Source: Bacterioplanes sanyensis
GTDB taxonomy: Bacteria > Pseudomonadota > Gammaproteobacteria > Pseudomonadales > Oceanobacteraceae
Length of the DNA: 64,000 nt
NCBI RefSeq assembly: GCF_014652515.1
Contig: NZ_BMYY01000006.1
Location: 1 to 64,000, forward strand
Reading direction: 5' to 3'
Part shown: positions 35,607 to 43,493 of the stretch, piece after piece
Layout of the letters: each line of letters begins with the position of its first letter
Position numbering within the stretch: the first letter of the stretch is position 1
The notes under the pieces: generated by a model
Databases searched by the model: none
What the model saw: the letters and a program-made list of their open reading frames with translations, nothing else
Told to the model about the DNA's origin: nothing
Program-made: the position numbers and the translations under genes

Positions 35607-36350
35607 TCACTGTTGATTGAAACGAGATAGAATTGCTTGGATAGTTCCATCGGATTTCATTTCGTTCAGTGCTGCGTTGAATTTTTTGGTTATTTCAGCA
35701 CCATCCGGGCGTTTTTTGGTAATGGCGCAAAATAGTTCAAATGACTTAAAAGGTGGGTTGATCAGTTCAAAATTATCTTTTAAACCAGCAAGTTCTGAGC
35801 TGTTATTTAGTTGGTAGTAAAATTGTTGACGACCCATAATGATGAGATCGACTCGATCAGCAGCAAGCTTTTTAAGGTTTTGAACATCATCAGTAGTCTC
35901 ATCAACATCAAATCCCTTGGAGCGGAGTTCTTCTAGCTGAGCCGATCCCCTCATTGCGCCGATTTTATACCTTTTTAATCCTTCCAGTTGATTAAACTCA
36001 ATTCCCCGCCCAATATTTTGAATGAACACTTCATCGTTAGTGTGAACAATATCACTATAGTAGAAGGTTTTCGCTCGATCTTCGCTGTAGTAAGCACCCA
36101 GAAGTCCATCATATTTACCTTTTCTTGCCTCTTCCAAAGCTCTCTTCCAAGGCAGGAAATCGACTACTAATTCATAACCTGCGCGTTTGTATGCTTCTCT
36201 CGCGATTGCTGTAAAAAAGCCGTTCTCGGGCAAGTCATCACCATAAAAAGGTTGCCAGTTGACTGTTGCAAGAGAGATCTTTTCGGCAAGTGCCCAGTTA
36301 GATGAAAGCACCATTGTCAGTACACATAAAAAGGTTTTAATAATGCTCAT
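35607..36350 (-). CDS. Periplasmic solute-binding protein, orphan (SBP family 3)
   Basis: About 247 residues from ATG 36350 (GAGG upstream), with a signal peptide IIKTFLCVLTMVLSSNWALA. Seen: VNWQPFYGDDLPENGFFTAIAREAYKRAGYELVVDFLPWKRALEEARKGKYDGLLGAYYSEDRAK, the standard type 3 lobe pattern, then KKLAADRVDLIIMGRQQFYYQL and a C-terminal NAALNEMKSDGTIQAILSRF. No permease or ATPase gene is near, so it may be a sensor-linked or stand-alone binding protein. The gene and its upstream region are clearly more AT-rich than the neighbours, suggesting recent acquisition. Confidence 0.85.
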   Translation of the reverse strand: MSIIKTFLCVLTMVLSSNWALAEKISLATVNWQPFYGDDLPENGFFTAIAREAYKRAGYELVVDFLPWKRALEEARKGKYDGLLGAYYSEDRAKTFYYSDIVHTNDEVFIQNIGRGIEFNQLEGLKRYKIGAMRGSAQLEELRSKGFDVDETTDDVQNLKKLAADRVDLIIMGRQQFYYQLNNSSELAGLKDNFELINPPFKSFELFCAITKKRPDGAEITKKFNAALNEMKSDGTIQAILSRFNQQ

Positions 36351-36643
36351 GCCAGTATTCCTCACATGGGAAGGTAAAAGAATTTAAACATTAGCCAGCA
36401 CCAGAAAAATGAAAGTTAAAATAATATGATTAGACCTAACGAGAGATTGCCATAACTGCATTTTATGACAAAAGGTACAATTGTACGGTTATCTCTAATG
36501 CCTTTGCTGTAATGGCGAGACATTGAACGGTTGTTGTGAGTCGCAGGGCAACGTCTTGGCATCTTAAGCCTAAGGTGGTTGCTCATTTTGTTGTTGTCCA
36601 TGCGATACGAGCACTGAGCAATAACCACTCATTTTGTATGGTA

Positions 36644-36657
36644 TTGATCTGTATCAA
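36644..36657 (+). promoter_or_regulatory. FNR/Anr-type site upstream of bacteriohemerythrin
   Basis: TTGATCTGTATCAA is a perfect match to the FNR/Anr consensus TTGAT-N4-ATCAA and ends 63 bp before the bacteriohemerythrin ATG. The remainder of the 36351-36720 gap is AT-rich without a supported gene. Low-oxygen activation is the expected effect (inference). Confidence 0.75.
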
Positions 36658-36720
36658 TAGTATGCCGCTACGATTTTTTAGACTGACCTGACGAACAATA
36701 ACAACGAAAGAGGTCAGTGC

Positions 36721-37191
36721 ATGGAGCAATTTGTCTGGACCGACGATCTGAACTTAGGGATCGATATCATTGATGCCCAGCATCGCCGCATCGTCGATTA
36801 CATTGCCGAAATTGGCCAAGCCATTGAGCAGCAAGACGCCGCATTGGTGTTTGATGTGATGGAACGGTTGAAAGACTACACCCTTGATCACTTTTCGTTT
36901 GAAGAGCAACTGATGCAAAAGGCTGGCTATGTTCTGTGCGAGGCGCACCAGGCCAAGCACCGACGCTTTGAAGATAAGGTCGAGCGGCTGTCAGACTCCT
37001 TGCGCCAAGGCGATGATCCCTTTGGCGTGGCTCGGCGTATACGCAATACGCTGATGGCTTGGCTGATTCAGCACATCAAGCATGAAGATATTGACTACGT
37101 GCCGGTGGTAAAAAAGGTGCTGGCCAAGGAGCAAAGTTGGATCAGCGGAGCGCTGAATCGCATTTTTAATGGCGGCGTCACTCAAAGCTGA
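36721..37191 (+). CDS. Bacteriohemerythrin
   Basis: Di-iron oxygen-binding protein of 156 residues, single domain. Iron ligands are all visible: His21 (DAQHRRIVDYI), His57 and Glu61 (LDHFSFEEQLM), His76 and His80 (CEAHQAKHRRF), His118 and Asp123 (LIQHIKHEDIDY). Family members carry, store or sense oxygen and can feed methane monooxygenase or protect under changing oxygen. A perfect FNR/Anr-type operator precedes it, implying induction at low oxygen. It is monocistronic, and its C-terminal 25 residues (SWISGALNRIFNGGVTQS) look like an unstructured tail. Confidence 0.93.
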   Translation: MEQFVWTDDLNLGIDIIDAQHRRIVDYIAEIGQAIEQQDAALVFDVMERLKDYTLDHFSFEEQLMQKAGYVLCEAHQAKHRRFEDKVERLSDSLRQGDDPFGVARRIRNTLMAWLIQHIKHEDIDYVPVVKKVLAKEQSWISGALNRIFNGGVTQS

Positions 37192-37214
37192 GCGAAGCCC
37201 GCTGCTATCAGGCC

Positions 37215-37244
37215 AAAAAAAACGGCGATGTCGAAACATCGCCG
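37215..37244 (-). terminator. Terminator on the minus strand between bacteriohemerythrin and the small ORF
   Basis: CGGCGATGT and ACATCGCCG around CGAA. The eight A residues to its left make a T-tract only when read on the minus strand, so it terminates leftward transcription. The only leftward gene available is the small ORF at 37302-37511. Confidence 0.75.
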
Positions 37245-37301
37245 CACACAGGCAATAAAGAGTGGAGAGCTCAGAGTAATTCCCAAGCGTACGAGCCGGA
37301 A

Positions 37302-37511
37302 TCAGGCAGGTGCCTGATTCTTGCGCACAACGGTCTGACGGGCTGCTTGCAATAGAGTTCCTAATGCGCAGCGCTGTTGACCAATTCTGACGTAATCCGC
37401 CTTCGAAGCGCCCACACTGCTCGCCTTGCCAAACTGGTCAATGCAGCGGTGGTATTTGTGTTTGGCCAATGCGGTGGGCTGGACCTGCCACTCCTTTTCT
37501 TTGAGTACCAT
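37302..37511 (-). CDS. Small hypothetical protein
   Basis: 69 residues (start MVLKEKEWQVQPTALAKHKYH), basic, with two Cys (DQFG-preceding RCID and RCALG). No signal peptide, family not recognised. Ribosome-binding site is weak. Support comes mainly from the minus-strand terminator 58 bp beyond its stop and from its divergent placement relative to the phospholipase-like operon. It could be a regulator of that operon or a spurious frame. Confidence 0.4.
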   Translation of the reverse strand: MVLKEKEWQVQPTALAKHKYHRCIDQFGKASSVGASKADYVRIGQQRCALGTLLQAARQTVVRKNQAPA

Positions 37512-37695
37512 CGTTTGGTTTGCTGTGACCTCTGCGGACGCTGATCATCACCAAAAAAGACAGCGCCGTTCGTAGATGTGTCGTCGCAGGCCAACTCCAG
37601 TCGCGACACTTGGCTGGCTATTGTCAGGAGTTTGTCAATGATGGTGGAATGCCCTCCCGCAGCGCATTACTACAACAATAACTGGGAAGGTAGGC

Positions 37696-38727
37696 ATGAA
37701 AGCAACGCTCACCCTGGCTCTGGGCGGCTTGATGGCGATAAGCGCCAGTCAGTCGCAGGCATTTACTCAGCCAACACACAAACGCATTGTGCAAGACGCC
37801 ATAGCCTATATGGAGCGTCATCCAGAAAGCACCGAATACGCCAAACTGGTAGCGGCCGCACAAGCGGCAGGCTACAGCATGGAGCAGTTTGCTGAAGAGG
37901 TTGGTCAAGCCGCCTACGATGTCGACGATTTTGCTGATACCTTCCTGTGCGGTGCCATTACCGGTGATTGTGTCGAAGCGCCGGTATGGGGTGCAGGCTC
38001 CTCCATTGTTAAATACACCTCTTATTGGCATTTTCAAAACCACACTCGTGGCGGTGACGCGCACGGCAACGATTTAGGCGGCTACAACTACGACCTGCTG
38101 ACAGTATGGGGCGCCGTCGATAACATGGCGGCCACCTGGTTACGCGGTGATCACCTAGATGACGGTGAAGGCGGTATGACAGGTTGGTGTTTTTTCTGGT
38201 CATGCAACGAGGACTCAGAGTACAACAGCTACGGCATTACCGAAGCTAACTATCGCCAAGGCAGTCACTCGCACAAAGGCATGTACGAAGACTTTGAGAA
38301 AATGCCGTTCCAGCCCATCGATAACATGGGCCAGCATTGGTACAACGAGTTTTGGCAGCAGCCCACGGCTCAGACGTTAGGCTTTGTATTACACGCCACC
38401 GATTTGCTGCAGCCGCATCACACTTGGACTACATCCGATTTAAATCACTCGGGGTGGGAAAGCTGGGTGGAAGACCACTACGCCAGCTTGCGCCTGAATG
38501 ACGATGCACTGGTGAGTGACGCCCTGAACAGCTTCACGCCGATTCCGGCCCATCAGCGCGATATTCGCCCGCTACTAACCGAAGGTGGCGCTATTTCTTA
38601 CAGCCAGGGCGGCATGGTGCTGAGCTCCACTGCGGCGGCGGATCGTGAACAAGTGGCGAAAATCGTTATTCCGCATGCCATCGCCATGACGGTGCATGTG
38701 TTAAACCATGCGGCTAATCGCTTCTGA
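37696..38727 (+). CDS. Secreted zinc-dependent phospholipase C / P1-nuclease-fold protein
   Basis: 343 residues with a signal peptide ending QSQA-F near residue 23. Seen: His28 in THKRIVQDAI, WHFQNH (111-116), and GFVLHATDLLQPHHTW (residues 229-244), which gives the H-x-x-D-x-x-x-P-H-H pattern of the zinc site in PLC-C/P1 nuclease-type helical enzymes. Cys pairs (85/92 and 165/170) may form disulfides outside the cell. Expected chemistry is phosphodiester or phospholipid hydrolysis. It starts an operon: the stop overlaps the PPIase start by one base, and that gene overlaps the third by four. GGAAGG stands before the ATG. No match to well-known PLC toxins beyond the zinc site. Confidence 0.75.
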   Translation: MKATLTLALGGLMAISASQSQAFTQPTHKRIVQDAIAYMERHPESTEYAKLVAAAQAAGYSMEQFAEEVGQAAYDVDDFADTFLCGAITGDCVEAPVWGAGSSIVKYTSYWHFQNHTRGGDAHGNDLGGYNYDLLTVWGAVDNMAATWLRGDHLDDGEGGMTGWCFFWSCNEDSEYNSYGITEANYRQGSHSHKGMYEDFEKMPFQPIDNMGQHWYNEFWQQPTAQTLGFVLHATDLLQPHHTWTTSDLNHSGWESWVEDHYASLRLNDDALVSDALNSFTPIPAHQRDIRPLLTEGGAISYSQGGMVLSSTAAADREQVAKIVIPHAIAMTVHVLNHAANRF

Positions 38728-40064
38728 TGCGGGCTCTGATCTCTTGGCTAGTGTGGGCTGGGCTGTGTATTAGCCCAGTTCAGGCCGCTATCGACTATCA
38801 ACTGCAAAGTGATGAACTGATTGCGCAATTGCAAGTCGCCGATCAGCCACAGCTATCACTGAGCAAGACGCTGGTCGACGTATTTGTGCAGCATCAGCAG
38901 CAAGCCGCACAACGCCATGGTCAGCCGGTCACGGCTCGGCTGGTTGTGCAACAGTTGTTAGACGATGCCGTATTGGCCGCCCATGCGCAGCAGCGGTACG
39001 ACGCCGAGCAGTTATGGCCAAAGCAACGTGTGGGTTTCGACTACCAAGTCGATCGCCAGCGCCAGCAAGCGGCCTTGTTACGTGGCTATTACGGCCAAGC
39101 CATTGAGCAAGCGATCAAAGCCTTGCCCGATGGCTCGTTAGCCTCTGTGGTGCAATGGCAGTCGGAGCTCGACTTGAAGCCTCTGACTTTGCAGCCTGGC
39201 CTGACCATTGACTTGACCCCAGATCAACGCCAGCAAGCTGGGCAGATGATCGTAGTGAGTACCGACTTTAACCAGGATGGCGAACCCGAGCAGCACATCA
39301 CGGCCTTGGATATTTACCAACGCCAAAACGTGCAAGGTCGGTTAGCGTTGCAACAAGGCGATGTGGATTACCTGAAAGCCCAGGCGCGTCAGCGCGTTGG
39401 AGAGTTGTTTATTCAGCATTGGGTGCAGCAGCGTTGGAGCCATGCTGACTGGCAGGCGCTCGAACAGGTGTTAGTGAATCAGCAGCTGGCACAGCGACTA
39501 CGCCAGCTGGTGGGCGTTTATGCCGATATTCACGATGACAACCCCGCCTTGCGGGCGGCAGCGGAGCAGGTGACAGACAAGCAACTGCAGCAGGCCTACG
39601 CGCGCCATCGGGACGATTTTAAAGTGGTGGAGCGGGCCAAGGTACAGCGCATCCAGCTGGCTGACCAGCACAGCGCAGATCGTGTTTATCAAGCGCTGCA
39701 GAAGGGCTTGAATTTTGAGCAAGCTGCAACCCGCTATTCACTCACTAACGACACCGAGCTGGGTTGGCTGCAGCGCAGCGATCAGCCGCGCAGCTGGATG
39801 CACAGCGTCGCTTTTACCCAGCCTGAAGGGCACATTTCTAAGCCGTTTCGTAGCCCGCAAAACACAGGCCCAGTGGTGTATGAAATTGTGCGCATCGTTG
39901 CGCGAGAGGACGGTTTTTTACCGCTGAGCGATGCCGGTGTGCGCTATGAGTTGGCGCGTGAAATTGCCGCGCAGCAGCTGTTACAGAATTATCAGCAGCT
40001 GCAGCAGCGCTTGCGCCAGCAGGCAACTATTTCACTTAACCAGCGCTTGGCAGGAGCGTCGTGA
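38727..40064 (+). CDS. Periplasmic parvulin-type peptidylprolyl isomerase / chaperone
   Basis: 445 residues. A signal peptide (LISWLVWAGLCISPVQA) exports it. Residues 25-290 are helix-rich with many Gln, reminiscent of SurA/PpiD-like chaperone regions. Residues about 298-390 fit a parvulin domain: VERAKVQRIQLADQHSADRVYQALQKGLNFEQAATRYS, then ELGWLQRSDQ and PEGHISKPFRSPQNTGPVVYEIVRI. The domain is degenerate, so isomerase activity is uncertain while a chaperone function is plausible. Translational coupling to the phospholipase-like gene (stop and start share one base) suggests it assists folding or export of that protein (inference). Confidence 0.75.
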   Translation: MRALISWLVWAGLCISPVQAAIDYQLQSDELIAQLQVADQPQLSLSKTLVDVFVQHQQQAAQRHGQPVTARLVVQQLLDDAVLAAHAQQRYDAEQLWPKQRVGFDYQVDRQRQQAALLRGYYGQAIEQAIKALPDGSLASVVQWQSELDLKPLTLQPGLTIDLTPDQRQQAGQMIVVSTDFNQDGEPEQHITALDIYQRQNVQGRLALQQGDVDYLKAQARQRVGELFIQHWVQQRWSHADWQALEQVLVNQQLAQRLRQLVGVYADIHDDNPALRAAAEQVTDKQLQQAYARHRDDFKVVERAKVQRIQLADQHSADRVYQALQKGLNFEQAATRYSLTNDTELGWLQRSDQPRSWMHSVAFTQPEGHISKPFRSPQNTGPVVYEIVRIVAREDGFLPLSDAGVRYELAREIAAQQLLQNYQQLQQRLRQQATISLNQRLAGAS

Positions 40065-40642
40065 AGACTATCGCTGGGCTGCTGCTCGCGCTGGCCGCCG
40101 TTGGGTGGTGGTTGCCACCGGTGGCGGTCAAGCGCTTGCCGCAGACCGATGACAGTGTGGCCATCACCTTACCGGCAAAGCGTCAGCCGCTGCTCGCTGA
40201 GCAGCACACGGCTGAGCCTGCGCTGGCACCCTCTGGCGCGGCCCATGAAGCTAGCGAGGCAGAGGAGACGCTGGACCCAGCAGCCATTGAAAGCCTGCGT
40301 AACGGCCGCCTGCAGGGTGACGCGCGTGCTCCCAAACTGAGCCCCACCATAGTACGCACCGCCCCCACGGCAGCGGAGCTGCAACATCACGATGCGTATT
40401 TGGCCTACGAGCAGCGCCAAGATAAACAGCTCAAACGCGCCTATGTTGAAGCCGCTAAGGTAAAGGTCCGCGAGTTACAAAACTGGATCGAAAAAGGCCG
40501 GCAACACGGCATTAGCGATGAGCAAATCGCTCAAGCGCAACGCAAGCTCGAAGGCATTGAGGCCATGGCCGCAGAGCTCAAGCAGCAGCACCCTGACTTG
40601 CTCAATGACGAGTTTCGACCACAGCAAACGCCTTGGCTGTAA
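40061..40642 (+). CDS. Membrane-anchored helical protein, third gene of the PLC-like operon
   Basis: 193 residues, starting at GTG 40061 inside the PPIase 3' end (4-bp overlap). The first 22 residues form an N-terminal membrane anchor (IAGLLLALAAVGWWLPPVAV). An Ala/Pro/Glu-rich linker follows to about residue 110, then a strongly helical region (residues 112-180, LKRAYVEAAKVKVRELQNWIEKGRQHGISDEQIAQAQ) and an end PQQTPWL. The plan - one anchor, a flexible linker, a helical periplasmic domain, co-expressed with a secreted hydrolase - parallels lipase-specific foldases (Lif), though shorter and without a recognised Lif motif. Function unknown. Confidence 0.65.
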   Translation: MKTIAGLLLALAAVGWWLPPVAVKRLPQTDDSVAITLPAKRQPLLAEQHTAEPALAPSGAAHEASEAEETLDPAAIESLRNGRLQGDARAPKLSPTIVRTAPTAAELQHHDAYLAYEQRQDKQLKRAYVEAAKVKVRELQNWIEKGRQHGISDEQIAQAQRKLEGIEAMAAELKQQHPDLLNDEFRPQQTPWL

Positions 40643-40746
40643 ATCGCTGCTATTGCACAGAACGCCGCTCCCCTTGCGTCACATGAGCGACTGACATCCC
40701 TAACGCTATGCCGGTATAGTGCAAAAAAACGCTCAAGGAGGATGCC

Positions 40747-41493
40747 ATGCTCGAGCTTGCCGATGATATCTGGGTGGTAGCGGGAGAAACCGTGCCGTTT
40801 TTCACGCTTCCATTTTCTACGCGCATGGTGGTGGTGCGCTTAGCCGATGGCGGCTTGTGGATTCATAGCCCGGTGCGTTTGCGGCCGGCCATGCAGCAGC
40901 AATTAGATGCGCTCGGTGAGGTACGTTACCTCATTGCCCCTAACGCACTGCATCACTTGTTTTTGGCCGACTGGCAGGAGGCCTACCCTCAGGCGCATAG
41001 TTATGGCACTCAAGGCGTCGCTAAAAAACGCCCAGACCTACACTTTGATGGCATCCTCGACGACGCCAACCAATGGCCCTGGCAGCCGTCGCTGCACACG
41101 GCTTTCATCACCGGCTCGGCGGTTATGCAAGAAGCGGTGTTTTTTCACCGCCCCAGCCATACTTTGATTGTGACGGACCTGATCGAGAATTTTGCCAAAG
41201 ATGCGTTACCCATCGGCAAGCGCTGGCTGGCACAGCTGGCCGGGGTGGTGGCCCCCAATGGCAAAACACCGCTGGATTGGCGCTTAACCTTTTATGGTCA
41301 TAAAAGCGAGATTCGCAGCCACATCGAGCAGTTGTTGAGCTGGCAGCCGCAACGCATAGTGATGGCGCACGGCGTTATCGTGCATGAGCAGGCCGAGGCA
41401 TTTTTACGCCGATCGTTTGCCTGGACAGGCATTCGAACAGGCATTCAAACAACAACATCAGAGCTGGCCGACAGAACTGAGCCCGTGGAGTGA
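40747..41493 (+). CDS. DUF4336 protein, metallo-beta-lactamase-like fold
   Basis: 248 residues with a strong ribosome-binding site (AAGGAGG). Seen: LADDIWVVAGETVPFFTLPFSTRMVVVRLADGGLWIHSPVRL, PNALHHLFLADWQEAYPQA, TLIVTDLIENF and WQPQRIVMAHGVIVHEQAEAFLRRSF, the pattern of DUF4336. The fold resembles metallo-beta-lactamases (H-x-L-F-x-x-x-W in place of H-x-H-x-D-H), so a normal dinuclear site is not expected. Cytoplasmic, function unknown. Convergent with sstT. Confidence 0.82.
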   Translation: MLELADDIWVVAGETVPFFTLPFSTRMVVVRLADGGLWIHSPVRLRPAMQQQLDALGEVRYLIAPNALHHLFLADWQEAYPQAHSYGTQGVAKKRPDLHFDGILDDANQWPWQPSLHTAFITGSAVMQEAVFFHRPSHTLIVTDLIENFAKDALPIGKRWLAQLAGVVAPNGKTPLDWRLTFYGHKSEIRSHIEQLLSWQPQRIVMAHGVIVHEQAEAFLRRSFAWTGIRTGIQTTTSELADRTEPVE

Positions 41494-41517
41494 GCGGGGG
41501 GCAAATAACAGAAGGAA

Positions 41518-41541
41518 AGCGGCCTTGAGCACAAGGCCGCT
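41518..41541. terminator. Terminator between the DUF4336 gene and sstT
   Basis: AGCGGCCTT and AAGGCCGCT around a six-base loop, with a T-rich flank on the minus strand (TTTCCTT). Likely ends sstT. Confidence 0.65.
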
Positions 41542-41549
41542 AACGGGCA

Positions 41550-42752
41550 TTAGGCGTCGCGCTGCGATGCCGCCGCGGTAAAGACCACATCGGTCGAGCT
41601 GTTCAGCGCCGTTTCGGCAGAATCCTGCACCACGCTGATAATAAAGCCCACCGACACCACCTGCATGGCAACGCTTTGGTCGATGCCAAACAAGTGACAC
41701 GCCAGTGGAATCAGCAGTAAAGAACCGCCGGCAACGCCGGATGCGCCACAGGCTGAAACGGCTGCGACCACGCTCAGCAGCAGCGCTGTGCCCATGTCTA
41801 CCTGAATGCCCAGCGTGTTGGCGGCCGCCAGCGTTAACACGGTCACGGTAATGGCCGCACCGGCCATATTGATGGTCGCGCCCAGCGGGATAGACACGGA
41901 ATAGACGTTTTTATCCAATTGCATGTCTTTGCACAGCTGCATATTGACCGGAATGTTGGCCGCCGAGCTGCGGGTAAAAAAGGCGGTAACGCCGCTTTCG
42001 CGCAAGCAGCGTAGCACCAGTGGGTAAGGGTTAGAGCGCGTCATCAACCATACCAAGGCCGGGTTAATCACCAAGGCGACAAACAACATACTGCCAACAA
42101 TGACCATCAGTAGCTGACTGTAGCCCGCCATGGCGGCAAAGCCTGTATGTGCCAAGGTGTTGGCCAACAAGCCAAAAATACCGATAGGCGCCAACTGAAT
42201 GACCCAGCGAATCACTTGTGAGACGGCATCGGATAAGTCACCCAATGCTTGGCGTGTGCTGTCACTGGCGTGGTGCAAACTGATACCCAGCGCCGTAGCC
42301 CATACCAAAATGCCCACGTAGTTGGCCTCGGTGATGGCAGTAATTGGGTTAGCGACCATATTGGTCACTAAGGTACCCAGCACCTGCGCTAAGCCCTCTG
42401 GCGGGGTAACGCTGACCTCGCTGGACTCCAGCACCAGTTCGGTGGGAAAAGCAAAGCTGGCCACCACGGCGGTTAAGGCCGCGGCCAAAGTGCCGACTAA
42501 GTACAGGCCCAAGATCGGACGAATATTCGATTGGGTATCGCGCTGGCGGTTGGCAATGGCTGAGATCACCAAGAAAAATACCAGCACTGGCGCCGTCGCT
42601 TTTAAAGCGCTGACAAAAATGGTTCCTAAAATGCCCACTTGCTTAGCGGCTTCTGGGGCGATCAGGACCAAGGCAACGGCCAGTATGATGCCGATAACTA
42701 TACGGCTCACCAGTGAGGTGGCGTCCATAAAGCGTTTAATTATAGATAGCAT
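41550..42752 (-). CDS. sstT: Serine/threonine:sodium symporter SstT
   Basis: Inner-membrane dicarboxylate/amino-acid:cation symporter that imports serine and threonine with sodium. 400 residues, usual length, with eight helices and two hairpin loops. Seen: [95 protein letters not shown] and [25 protein letters not shown], all near identical in type to E. coli SstT. Sodium coupling again fits a marine cell. Preceded by a 298-bp gap. Confidence 0.95.
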   Translation of the reverse strand: MLSIIKRFMDATSLVSRIVIGIILAVALVLIAPEAAKQVGILGTIFVSALKATAPVLVFFLVISAIANRQRDTQSNIRPILGLYLVGTLAAALTAVVASFAFPTELVLESSEVSVTPPEGLAQVLGTLVTNMVANPITAITEANYVGILVWATALGISLHHASDSTRQALGDLSDAVSQVIRWVIQLAPIGIFGLLANTLAHTGFAAMAGYSQLLMVIVGSMLFVALVINPALVWLMTRSNPYPLVLRCLRESGVTAFFTRSSAANIPVNMQLCKDMQLDKNVYSVSIPLGATINMAGAAITVTVLTLAAANTLGIQVDMGTALLLSVVAAVSACGASGVAGGSLLLIPLACHLFGIDQSVAMQVVSVGFIISVVQDSAETALNSSTDVVFTAAASQRDA

Positions 42753-43050
42753 ATTAAGCTTCCGGGAAATTCAAAAAGCCGCAATAAGCCGGTTTTGTAT
42801 TTAACAGTCAAGGGAATGGGCGGAATTGTCGCAAACTGGGCGGGAAATCTGCGGTTATTTGATTGTTTTACGTAATAAGCGCTAGGGGGTTTTACCTGTT
42901 AAGAGACTTTTGAATAAATGCTGTAGGTCATGCAATGGCGACGTCAGAGGAGCTTGGTCAGCCGCCCATGCCGATGCTGGCCATCACTGCCTTAGGCGTT
43001 ACGCCGCTGTGGCAGCTTGGCTGCCACAGCGAAAGGCGAGCAGCGCAGCA
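42753..43050. other. Intergenic stretch between sstT and sufE
   Basis: Contains the sstT promoter region and a perfect 10-bp hairpin (GCTGTGGCAG / CTGCCACAGC, 43006-43030) just beyond the sufE stop, without a T-tract. No gene supported. Confidence 0.5.
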
Positions 43051-43476
43051 TTACGCCGCTTCTGCGGTCGCGCGGATTGTTTGCACCATAGAGCGCAAGC
43101 CGTTGCCGCGGGTTGGGCTTAAGTGTTTGATCAAGTCGATATCAGCAAAAAAGCTTTCGATATCAAACGCCAGCACTTCGGCTGGGGTTTTATAGTTGTA
43201 GGCCGTCAGCACTACGGCCAGTAGGCCGCGTACGATGTGGGCATCGGAGTCGGCTTCAAACACCAGTTTGCCATCGTCGCTGTGGTGATCGATCCACACC
43301 TGGCTTTGGCAGCCGCGCAGCAAATAGTCGTCGTTCTTTTTGCTGTCATCCATGGCGGGCAGTTGCTTGCCTAGATCAATAATGTATTTATAACGCTCTT
43401 CCCAATCGTCGAAAAAGCCCAAGGTGTCGAGAATGTCTTCGGTGGTGATGTCTAGGCCAAATGCTGTGCTTGTCAT
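43051..43476 (-). CDS. SufE family sulfur acceptor (SufE/CsdE)
   Basis: Accepts persulfide sulfur from a cysteine desulfurase and stimulates it. About 141 residues from ATG 43476; an in-frame GTG five codons upstream is an alternative. Seen: LDTLGFFDDWEERYKYIIDLGKQLPAM, YLLRGCQSQVWIDHHSDDGKLVFEADSD with the sulfur-accepting Cys in RGCQSQVW, and IVRGLLAVVLTAYNYKTPAEVLAFDIESFFADIDLIKHLSPTRGNGLRSMVQTI. No suf or csdA gene is in view, so the partner desulfurase is unknown. Sits 17 bp after dapC on the same strand. Confidence 0.93.
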   Translation of the reverse strand: MTSTAFGLDITTEDILDTLGFFDDWEERYKYIIDLGKQLPAMDDSKKNDDYLLRGCQSQVWIDHHSDDGKLVFEADSDAHIVRGLLAVVLTAYNYKTPAEVLAFDIESFFADIDLIKHLSPTRGNGLRSMVQTIRATAEAA

Positions 43477-43493
43477 AACGTTGCTCGTCACTG

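Noticed and set aside
36416-36628. 70-residue minus-strand frame between the binding protein and bacteriohemerythrin
   Set aside because: Composition reflects AT-rich spacer; no ribosome-binding site; overlaps the regulatory region.
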